Assembly (NCBI GenBank): GCA_006739055.1
Contig: AP019702.1
Span: forward strand, 868,501-932,500
Direction: 5' to 3'
DNA length: 64,000 nucleotides
DNA from: Allostella vacuolata
GTDB taxonomy: Bacteria > Pseudomonadota > Alphaproteobacteria > ATCC43930 > Allostellaceae
Part shown: positions 38,404 through 45,795 of the stretch, piece by piece
How positions within the stretch are numbered: position 1 is the first letter of the stretch
Layout of the letters: every line of letters starts with the position of its first letter
Translations under genes and position numbers: made by a program
Notes under the pieces: model-generated
What the model saw: only the letters and a program-made list of their open reading frames with translations
The model's database searches: none
What the model was told of the DNA's origin: nothing

Positions 38404-39546
38404 TCATCCGTTCTTCAGGACATCGACATAGCGTCGGACGACTCGCGGCGTGCGATCGCGGCCGTCGTAGCAGAGGATGACGGCATCGTGCGCCATGTTT
38501 CCGCGACCGTCGGAGCGATAGGCCATCGCCAGCCCCTCGTAAACCTCGCTCGCCAGCCGCCGGCGTACCTCCGCGCCCGACGCCGCGCCGGCCCGCACCG
38601 CGCGCAGCACCATGGACACGCCGTCGTACTGGGCAAGCGCGAAGGCGTCCGGCTCGGTGCGGAAGCGGGCGCGGTAGTCGGCGACCCAGCGGTCCATGGC
38701 CGGGCTGCCGCCCGAGATCGGCGACGCGCCGCTCTCGGCGCATACCCCCGACAGTTCGGCCGGCTCCAGCAGGGCGGCCGTCGCCGGCTGGTGCATGGCC
38801 GATCCGGCGACGATCGGCAGCCCGAGGCCGAGGGCGGCCGCCTGGCGGATCAGGCGGGCGGTCGGCTCGGCGTGGAGCTGCAGCACCAGCACGTCCGGGC
38901 GGGCGGCGCGCAGCTTGGTCAGGACCGGCGCCATGTCGCGCACGGCCGGCGCCAGGGCCTCCTCGAAGACCACCTCGGCGCCGAGGCCGGCGAAGGCGGC
39001 CAGCAGGTGGCGGCGGCCGCTCTGGCCGTAGGCGGTCGTCTGGTGGACCAGCGCCACCCGGCGGCGCCCCAACTCTTCCACGGTGTAGCGGGCCTGGGCG
39101 GTCTTGACCACCGCGTCCCCGGGGAAGAAGCGGAAGACCCAGGGGTTGCCGCGCTCGGTGATCTCGGCCGTGCCGGACACGGTGACGAGCGGGACGCCGG
39201 CCTCGGCGGCGGCCGGCAGCAGGGCCAGCATCTGGGTGCCCAGCATCGGGGCGACGAGCGCGGTCGGCGGGCCCGTGCGCAGGATGCGGGCGAAGGCGTT
39301 GACCGCGCCCTCCGGCGAGGTGCCGGTGTCGACGGTCTCGCTGCGGATGACGATCGACGGGTGATGGTGGAAGGCGAGCAGCGCGCCGTTGCGCTGGCTT
39401 GCCCCCTCGAGCGCCAGGAAGCCGGTCAGGGGCGCCAGGACCGGGATGGTCGCGGCACTCTCCGCCCGCGCCGCCGCGATCCCGCCGGCCGATGCCGCCA
39501 GGGCCAGCATCGCCGCGAGAATCGTCCGGAACAGGAAAGTGTGCAT
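38404..39546 (-). CDS. Periplasmic binding protein, LivJ/K type
   Basis: A 380-residue type 1 periplasmic binding protein with a signal peptide (residues 1-28, cut after ARA). The mature protein starts with IPVLAPLTGFLALEGASQRNGALLAF, the usual beginning of branched-chain amino acid receptors, and includes VSGTAEITERGNPWVFRFFPGD and ALVHQTTAYGQSGRRHLLAAF. The ligand is unknown: such systems also carry amides, urea or aromatic acids. It heads the operon with livH, the livM-livG fusion and livF. A 14-bp perfect palindrome lies 89 bp upstream of the ATG. Confidence 0.92.
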   Translation of the reverse strand: MHTFLFRTILAAMLALAASAGGIAAARAESAATIPVLAPLTGFLALEGASQRNGALLAFHHHPSIVIRSETVDTGTSPEGAVNAFARILRTGPPTALVAPMLGTQMLALLPAAAEAGVPLVTVSGTAEITERGNPWVFRFFPGDAVVKTAQARYTVEELGRRRVALVHQTTAYGQSGRRHLLAAFAGLGAEVVFEEALAPAVRDMAPVLTKLRAARPDVLVLQLHAEPTARLIRQAAALGLGLPIVAGSAMHQPATAALLEPAELSGVCAESGASPISGGSPAMDRWVADYRARFRTEPDAFALAQYDGVSMVLRAVRAGAASGAEVRRRLASEVYEGLAMAYRSDGRGNMAHDAVILCYDGRDRTPRVVRRYVDVLKNG

Positions 39547-39634
39547 CGTTCGTGCTGGGCGGCGCGTTCGGGGGCGAGAGTGGGGGGCGTGGCGCATCCC
39601 TGTCAATCGGGCTGGCTTCGCGCGTGACGGGGAT

Positions 39635-39648
39635 GTGACGGCCGTCAC
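39635..39648. promoter_or_regulatory. 14-bp perfect palindrome, candidate operator
   Basis: GTGACGGCCGTCAC is a perfect palindrome in the 275-bp gap between the binding-protein gene (start 39546) and the acyl-CoA dehydrogenase gene (stop 39822). Its place upstream of the import operon fits a repressor or activator site; the regulator is unknown. The rest of the gap is C-rich and I see nothing else in it. Confidence 0.4.
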
Positions 39649-39821
39649 TGCGCGCCTTTCCGGATCGCGGCATAAATCGCGCATACCCCGCCCCCCAGCG
39701 GGATCGCGGCCGGGGTCCCCCAACCCCCGTCGCACCACTCCGTCACCCTCCTCCCCAGACGGAGTCGTCGCCCCGCGGAGCCGTTCCCCCCGGCCCCCCG
39801 CGGGGCGAAGCCTTTCCCGAT

Positions 39822-41612
39822 CTACAGCCAGTCGACCTCGAAGCCCGTGACGGCGTCGCCGCCGGTGGTCAGCGTGCGCAGCCGGGCATCGGCGACCGGC
39901 ATCTCGTGGGCAGCATAGAACCGGGCGGTCGCGATCTTGGCCTGGTGGAAGGCGGGGTTCTCGCCGGCCGCCAGTGCCTGCGCCGCCGCCCGGGCGGACC
40001 TGGCCATCAGCCACCCGCCGGCGACCGTTCCCAGGATCTGCAGGTAGGGGACGGCGCCCGCGGCCGCCCGCTGCGGATGGGTGCGCTGCTGCTCCACCAT
40101 CCAGGCGGTTGCCGTCTCCAGCGTGTCGATACCGGCCGTGACCGGGCCCGAGATGTCGTCCGTCGCGCCGTCCAGGTCGGTCCGCATGCGGGCGATGAGC
40201 GTCCTGGCGGCAAGGCCGCCGTCGCGGCCGAGCTTGCGGAACAGCAGGTCGTTCGCCTGGATGCCGTTGGTGCCCTCGTAGATGGGCGCGATGCGGGCAT
40301 CGCGCAGGTGCTGGGCCGCGCCGGATTCCTCGACGAAGCCGATGCCGCCATGGACCTGGATCCCGGTCGACGCGACCTCGACGCCGAGATCGGTCGACCA
40401 GGCCTTGACCACCGGGATCATCAGGTCGACGAAGGCCTGGTGCTGCTTGCGCGCCTCCTCGTCGGGGTGGCGCAGCGCCTGGTCGAGCGCGCCCGCGACC
40501 ACGTAGGCCAGCGCGCGGCTCGCCTCGGCCCGGGCCCGCATCGACAGCAGCATGCGGCGCACATCGGGGTGCCGGGCGATCGGGGCCGGGGCTGGGTCGG
40601 CCGCGCCGATCTCGCGGCTCTGCACCCGGGAGAGCGCGTAGGACCGGGCCAGCTGGTAGGCGCGCTCGGCGATCGCGACCCCCTCCAGCCCGACCGACAG
40701 GCGGGCGTTGTTCATCATCGTGAACATGTATTCGAGGCCGCGATTCTCGGCCCCGACGCGGAAGCCGACGGCCCCGCCGTCCTCCCGGCCCAGGCCCGCG
40801 TCGCCGAACGACAGGACGCAGGTGGGGCTGGCATGGATGCCGAGCTTGTGCTCCAGCGAGACGGTGCGGACGTCGTTGCGCGCGCCCGGGCGGCCGTCGG
40901 TGTCGAGCAGCTGGCGCGGCACGATGAAGAGCGAGATGCCGCGCGACCCGGCCGGCGCGTCCGGGGTGCGGGCCAGGACCATGTGGATGATGTTCTCGGC
41001 CAGGTCGTGGTCGCCCCAGGTGATGAAGATCTTCTGCCCGGTGATGCGATAGGTGCCGTCGCCGGCCGGCACCGCGCGGGTGCGGATCAGGCCCAGGTCC
41101 GAGCCGGCATGGGGCTCGGTCAGGTTCATGGTCCCGGTCCAGGTGCCGGCGATCATGTCCGGCAGGTAGGCCGCCTTCTGCTCCGGCGAGGCGTGGTGCG
41201 ACAGCAGCTCGATGGCGCCCTGGGTCAGCAGCGGGCAGAGCGAGAAGGCCATGTTGGCCGATGCCCACATCTCCCCGACCGCGGTGCCGACCAGCCAGGG
41301 CAACCCCTGGCCGCCATGCCCGGGGTCGAACGGCAGGCTGTTCCAGCCGGCCTCGACGAAGGCGTGGTAGGCGTCGCGGAAGCCTGCCGGCGTGCGCACC
41401 AGCCCGTTCTCCAGGCGCGAGCCCTCCTGGTCGCCCACGCGGTTGAGCGGGGCCAGGACGCCGGCGGCGAAGCGCGCCGCCTCGTCCAGGATCTGGTCGA
41501 CCAGTTCGGGATCGGCGCCTTCGGCACCCGGCAGGCGGGCCACGTCGGACAGGCCGGCCAGGTGCCGCAGCACGAACCGCATGTCGGCGACCGGGGCGGA
41601 ATAGGCGCTCAT
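39822..41612 (-). CDS. Acyl-CoA dehydrogenase, long form
   Basis: A 596-residue FAD-dependent acyl-CoA dehydrogenase of the long subgroup that includes 3-methylmercaptopropionyl-CoA dehydrogenase (DmdC). Family segments are TEPHAGSDLGLIRTRA, KIFITWGDHDLAENI, MMNNARLSVGLEGVAIAERAYQ and the catalytic-Glu region APIYEGTNGIQANDLLFRK, followed by an extra C-terminal helical domain of about 120 residues. It introduces a trans-2 double bond in an acyl-CoA; chain specificity is not readable. GAGGGAG precedes the ATG. It follows the FAD-linked dehydrogenase gene by 16 bp, so the two form an operon. Confidence 0.94.
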   Translation of the reverse strand: MSAYSAPVADMRFVLRHLAGLSDVARLPGAEGADPELVDQILDEAARFAAGVLAPLNRVGDQEGSRLENGLVRTPAGFRDAYHAFVEAGWNSLPFDPGHGGQGLPWLVGTAVGEMWASANMAFSLCPLLTQGAIELLSHHASPEQKAAYLPDMIAGTWTGTMNLTEPHAGSDLGLIRTRAVPAGDGTYRITGQKIFITWGDHDLAENIIHMVLARTPDAPAGSRGISLFIVPRQLLDTDGRPGARNDVRTVSLEHKLGIHASPTCVLSFGDAGLGREDGGAVGFRVGAENRGLEYMFTMMNNARLSVGLEGVAIAERAYQLARSYALSRVQSREIGAADPAPAPIARHPDVRRMLLSMRARAEASRALAYVVAGALDQALRHPDEEARKQHQAFVDLMIPVVKAWSTDLGVEVASTGIQVHGGIGFVEESGAAQHLRDARIAPIYEGTNGIQANDLLFRKLGRDGGLAARTLIARMRTDLDGATDDISGPVTAGIDTLETATAWMVEQQRTHPQRAAAGAVPYLQILGTVAGGWLMARSARAAAQALAAGENPAFHQAKIATARFYAAHEMPVADARLRTLTTGGDAVTGFEVDWL

Positions 41613-41628
41613 CGCCGGGGCTCCCTCA

Positions 41629-43059
41629 TCAGATGACCTTGCCTGGGTTCATGATCCCGGCCGGGTCGAGCGCGCGCTTCACCCGGCGCATCAGGTCGAG
41701 TTCGAGCCCGCTCTTGAAGTCGGGCAGCACGTCGCGCTTCAGCCGGCCGATGCCGTGCTCGGCCGAGATGCTGCCGTTCATGCCGGCCACGACGCGGTGG
41801 ACGATCTCGTTGAACTCCGCCCAGCGCGCCAGGTAGGCCTTGGTGTCCGCGCCCACCGGCTGGCTCAGGTTGAAGTGGATGTTGCCGTCGCCGATATGGC
41901 CGAAGGCGACGACGCGGATGCCGGGCAGCCGCTCCTCCACCTGCCGGGTCGCCTCGTCCAGGAAGTCGCCGACCAGCGACACCGGCACCGCGATGTCGTG
42001 CTTGATGCTGCCGCCCTCGTGCTTCTGGGATTCGACGATGCCCTCGCGGATGCGCCACAGCTGGGTCGCCTGCTGGGCGGATGCCGCGACCGTGCCGTCC
42101 AGCACCAGCCCCTGCTCCATCGCCGTCTCCAGGAAGCGGTCCATGGTCTGGCCGATGTCGCCGTCGGGCACGCTCGACGACATTTCCATCAGGACGTAGT
42201 GGGAATAGGGGCGCTCCAGCGGGTCGACCACGCCCGGCACGTGCCGGGCCGAGAACTCCAGGCCGATGCGCGGGATCAGCTCGAACGCGGTCAGCTGGTC
42301 GCCCGAGGCGCCGCGGGCCAGCGCGAACAGCTCCAGGGCCTGGCGGTGGCCGGGCAGGGCGACGAAGGCGGTCTTGATGTCGCGCGGCTTGGGAAAGAGC
42401 TTCAGGACGGCGGCGGTGATGATGCCGAGCGTGCCCTCGCCGCCGATGAAGAGATGCTTCAGGTCGTAGCCGGTATTGTCCTTGCGCAGGCCGCGCAGCC
42501 CGTTCCACACCTGCCCGTCGGGCAGCACCACCTCCAGCCCCAGTACCAGGTCGCGGGCGTTGCCGTAGCGCAGCACCTGGATGCCGCCGGCATTGGTCGA
42601 CAGGTTGCCGCCGATCTGGCAGCTGCCCTCCGCCCCCAGGCTGAGCGGGAAGAGACGGTCGTTGCGGTCGGCCTCGGCCTGGACCGCGGCCAGGATCACG
42701 CCCGCCTCGACGGTGATGGTGTAGTTGATGGCGTCGACGGCGCGGACCCGGTTCATCCGCCCGAGCGACAGGACGATCGCCCCGCCGGTCTCGAACGGCA
42801 CCGAGCCGCCGCACAGGCCGGTGTTGCCGCCCTGGGGCACGATGGCGATGCCGTTGGCCGCGCAGATGCGCACGATCGCCGCCACCTCCTCGGTCGAGGC
42901 GGGCCGGACCACGGCCGGCGCCCGGCCGACGAACAGCCCGCGCTCGTCCTTCAGGAACGGCGCCATGTCGGCCGGATCGTCGATCCACCCCTTGGGGCCG
43001 ACGATGGCGCGGATGGCGTCCAGGGCGTCGGGCGGTACCGGCTTCGGCATGACGGTCAT
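41629..43059 (-). CDS. FAD-linked D-2-hydroxyacid dehydrogenase
   Basis: A 476-residue flavoprotein of the GlcD/D-lactate/D-2-hydroxyglutarate dehydrogenase family. The FAD-binding PCMH domain (about 40-220) has PQGGNTGLCGGSVP and SLGAEGSCQIGGNLSTNAGG; the C-terminal domain has the metal-binding FGHIGDGNIHFN and SAEHGIGRLKRD near the end, typical of D-lactate or D-2-hydroxyglutarate oxidation. The acceptor would be an electron-transfer flavoprotein, quinone or cytochrome. The start at 43059 has GGAG six bases upstream; the longer frame to 43530 lies over the Sua5 gene and is rejected. Its partner in the operon is the acyl-CoA dehydrogenase. Confidence 0.94.
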   Translation of the reverse strand: MTVMPKPVPPDALDAIRAIVGPKGWIDDPADMAPFLKDERGLFVGRAPAVVRPASTEEVAAIVRICAANGIAIVPQGGNTGLCGGSVPFETGGAIVLSLGRMNRVRAVDAINYTITVEAGVILAAVQAEADRNDRLFPLSLGAEGSCQIGGNLSTNAGGIQVLRYGNARDLVLGLEVVLPDGQVWNGLRGLRKDNTGYDLKHLFIGGEGTLGIITAAVLKLFPKPRDIKTAFVALPGHRQALELFALARGASGDQLTAFELIPRIGLEFSARHVPGVVDPLERPYSHYVLMEMSSSVPDGDIGQTMDRFLETAMEQGLVLDGTVAASAQQATQLWRIREGIVESQKHEGGSIKHDIAVPVSLVGDFLDEATRQVEERLPGIRVVAFGHIGDGNIHFNLSQPVGADTKAYLARWAEFNEIVHRVVAGMNGSISAEHGIGRLKRDVLPDFKSGLELDLMRRVKRALDPAGIMNPGKVI

Positions 43060-43108
43060 CGAGGGTCTCCAGGCTTGGGCCGGCGGCAATCTAGTGGAAT
43101 TGCGCGGC

Positions 43109-44134
43109 CTAGTCGAACGCGGCGGCCCCGCCCTCGGCCCCTTCGCCGTCGCGCGGGGCGGCGGCCCGGCGCAGCCGGTCGTTGATCGCCTCGCCCAGCC
43201 CCGTCTCCGGGATCGGCTGGACGGCGATCGCCCGCACCTCCGGCCGGTCCAGCGCCCGCAGGTGGGCGAAGAGGTTGGCGGCTGCCTCCGCCAGGTCGCC
43301 CGCGGCGCTGAGCTGGCGGGTGATGGCCGCACCCGCCGGCTGGTCGGGCCCGAAGGCGAGCAGCGCCTCGTCCGCGCCGACCGTGGTCGCGCCGAGCCGC
43401 ACCGGCCGGGCGGGGGCATAGTGGCTGAGGAGCTGGCCCGGCGAAGCGGGCCGGGCCGGCTGGCCGGCCGGGGCCGCGGGGCGGAGATCGACGCCGAGGG
43501 CGGCCTCCAGCTCCGCCCGCGCCAGGCCACCCGGCCGGAGCAGGGCCGGAACCGGGCCGGACAGGTCGAGCACGGTCGATTCGACGCCGACCCGGCAGTC
43601 GCCGCCGTCGAGGATCAGGGCGACGGCGGCGCCCAGCCCGTCGGCGACGTGCCGCGCGGTGGTCGGGCTGATCCGGCCCGAGGGGTTGGCGCTCGGTCCT
43701 GCGACCGGCCGGCCGAACGCCTCCAGCAGGGCCAGCGCGACCGGGTGGGCCGGGATGCGGACGGCGACGGTATCGAGCCCGGCCGTTGCCAGCAGCGACA
43801 CGCCGCCCGCGCCCGCTCGCCGGGACAGGATCAGGGTCAGCGGCCCCGGCCAGAAGCGGGCGGCGATCCGCGCCGCCCGCGCGTCGAGCCGGGCGATGCG
43901 ATCGGCCGCCTCGAGGCCGTGGACATGGGCGATCAGCGGATTGAAGCGCGGCCGGCCCTTGGCCTGGAAGATCCGGGCGACGGCCGCGTCGCTGGTGGCG
44001 TCGCCACCCAGCCCGTAGACGGTCTCGGTCGGGAAGCCGACCAGCTCGCCCGCCGCCAGCAGGCGGGCGGCCTGGGCGATGGCGGCGGGCTCGGGCTCTC
44101 GGATGGTGGCGGGACGGGCGGTCATGGCCGGCAT
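43109..44134 (-). CDS. L-threonylcarbamoyladenylate synthase (Sua5 type)
   Basis: A 341-residue Sua5-type enzyme, making threonylcarbamoyl-AMP from threonine, bicarbonate and ATP for the t6A modification of tRNAs that read ANN codons. The N-terminal YrdC domain (about 10-210) has GFPTETVYGLGGDA at 33-46, KGRPRFNPLIAHV, and PVAGPSANPSGRISPT. The C-terminal Sua5 domain follows, with a conserved PGQLLSHYAPARPVRL linker. The length fits Sua5 rather than the short TsaC form. The ATG at 44134 is preceded by GGGGGA. It is divergent from the GtrII-like gene. Confidence 0.95.
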   Translation of the reverse strand: MPAMTARPATIREPEPAAIAQAARLLAAGELVGFPTETVYGLGGDATSDAAVARIFQAKGRPRFNPLIAHVHGLEAADRIARLDARAARIAARFWPGPLTLILSRRAGAGGVSLLATAGLDTVAVRIPAHPVALALLEAFGRPVAGPSANPSGRISPTTARHVADGLGAAVALILDGGDCRVGVESTVLDLSGPVPALLRPGGLARAELEAALGVDLRPAAPAGQPARPASPGQLLSHYAPARPVRLGATTVGADEALLAFGPDQPAGAAITRQLSAAGDLAEAAANLFAHLRALDRPEVRAIAVQPIPETGLGEAINDRLRRAAAPRDGEGAEGGAAAFD

Positions 44135-44277
44135 GGTTTCCCCCTTCCATGGTGCGTCGGCAAGTGCGGTTGACGGAATCGCCGGGCTTTGGCACTGCTG
44201 CCGCGAAGGGCTGCCGGGGCGGATTGGGTCTCGATCGGCGGATTCCTGTCGCATTCCCTGTGGCTGGAGTAGCCCCC

Positions 44278-45792
44278 TTGGCCGTGCCGCCCCCGACCAG
44301 TACCCCGACCAGTACCCCCTCCGCGTTGCCGCTGACCCTGCCGTTCCTGGCCGCGGCGGCGTTCCTGCTGCTGCTCGTGCATGCCCCGCTGTCCGGAGCC
44401 TGCTACGGCTTCGTCGACGACTATGTGCTGGTGGATGCCGGCCGGCCGCTGCCCGACTGGTCGATGCTGGCCTGGATCGCCCGCGACGGCCGGCCGCTCT
44501 ACGGCCTCCTGCTCAACATCGTCATGGCGCCGCTCGGCGACGTCTGCGACCTGCGCTTCGTGCGCCTGCTCTGCGTCCTGCTGGAGGCCGGGATCGCCAC
44601 CCAGATCTTCGCGCTCGCCCGCCGCCATGGCTGGCCGGTGGCGACGGCCGGCGCCCTGGCCCTGCTGGTGGCGGCCCTGCCGGGCTTCGCGGTGGCGGCC
44701 GCCTGGGCGACGCTGGTGGGGCCGCTGGCGGCGATCTCGCTCGGCCTGGCGGCCGCCTGGTTCGCCGTGCCGGCCGCCGGCGAGCGGGCAGGGACGGGGC
44801 GGCTGGCCGCGGCCGCGTGCCTGCTGGCCGCCGCCCTGTCCATCTACCAGCCGGGGGCGATGGCATTCTTCCCCGGCATCGCCGTCGCGCTGGCCCGCCG
44901 CCCGCTCCAGGCGGCCACCCTGCGCGACCAGGTGCTGCCGGCGGCGATCGTCTTCGTCGCGGTGGTGGCCGCCTATGCGCTCTTCTACCTGGCGCTGCCG
45001 CTCCTCATGCCGTGGCCGGGCTTGGGCGGGCCGCGTTCGTCGCGGGCGGTGCTGGCGCTCGACCCCTGGGGAAAGCTCGTCTGGTTCCTGGGCGTGCCGC
45101 TGCGCCAGGCGCTCAACCTGTTCAACCTCGACCCGGTGCCGAAGTTCGGGCTGATGGTGATGGCGCTGGTGGCGCTGGGCACGCTCCTGCGCCAGCGTCA
45201 TGCCGGCCGGGCGGCGCTGGCGCTGGCGGCCCAGGCGGGGCTGGTGGCCCTGGCTTACCTGCCGAACCTGGCGGTGGCCGAAAGCTGGCCGGCCCTGCGC
45301 ACCAGCCTGGCGATGGCGGTGACGGTGGCGGTGCTGGCCGCCGCCGCCGTGGTGGCGATCGCCGAGCGCATCCCCGGCCGCCCCGGCGCGGCGCTGGGCG
45401 CCATCCTGCTGGCGGCGGCGGCCGGCTACGGCTTCGCCGTCTCCGGCCCGGCGATCGACCGCACCCTGGTGCGCCTGCAGCGCGCGGAATGGCAGATCGT
45501 CTCGGACGGGGTGCGGGCGGCGGGCCGCGGGCAGCCCATCAACCTGGTCCCAGCCGCCGAGCTGCCGCAATGCGCCCCGTGGCGCCAGTTCGACGAGCTG
45601 GGCCTGCCCTCGACGCTGCGCCCCTGGGCGGCCGAGGCGATGGTCCGGCACGCCTGGCGGCTCGTGCATGGCGAGGCGCCGCCGCCCCGGTTCCATTTTT
45701 CCGGCCCTGGCGCTCCCCCGCCGCCGGCCGGCGCCGCCACCATCGACATGCCCGGCGGACTGGCGGCGGGGGGCCTGGGCATCTGCGAGTAG
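44278..45792 (+). CDS. GtrII-like polytopic membrane protein
   Basis: A roughly 504-residue membrane protein with 10-12 predicted helices, resembling the GtrII glucosyltransferase family that moves sugars from lipid carriers onto surface polysaccharides. The first periplasmic loop has GFVDDYVLVDAGRPLPDW with the acidic pair expected at the active site of GT-C type enzymes, then ARDGRPLYGLLLNI. The C-terminal 90 residues are a soluble domain. The start is uncertain: TTG at 44278 after GGCTGGAG, or GTG at 44284; the frame opens as far as 44149. A 12-bp tandem duplication (44291-44314) encodes TPTST repeats at the N-terminus. The substrate is unknown. Confidence 0.75.
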   Translation: MAVPPPTSTPTSTPSALPLTLPFLAAAAFLLLLVHAPLSGACYGFVDDYVLVDAGRPLPDWSMLAWIARDGRPLYGLLLNIVMAPLGDVCDLRFVRLLCVLLEAGIATQIFALARRHGWPVATAGALALLVAALPGFAVAAAWATLVGPLAAISLGLAAAWFAVPAAGERAGTGRLAAAACLLAAALSIYQPGAMAFFPGIAVALARRPLQAATLRDQVLPAAIVFVAVVAAYALFYLALPLLMPWPGLGGPRSSRAVLALDPWGKLVWFLGVPLRQALNLFNLDPVPKFGLMVMALVALGTLLRQRHAGRAALALAAQAGLVALAYLPNLAVAESWPALRTSLAMAVTVAVLAAAAVVAIAERIPGRPGAALGAILLAAAAGYGFAVSGPAIDRTLVRLQRAEWQIVSDGVRAAGRGQPINLVPAAELPQCAPWRQFDELGLPSTLRPWAAEAMVRHAWRLVHGEAPPPRFHFSGPGAPPPPAGAATIDMPGGLAAGGLGICE

Positions 45793-45795
45793 CCG

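Noticed and set aside
41629-43530. Longer form of the FAD-linked dehydrogenase (633 residues)
   Set aside because: The extra N-terminal 157 residues are an out-of-frame reading of the Sua5 gene; the ATG at 43059 has a good ribosome site and gives the family length.
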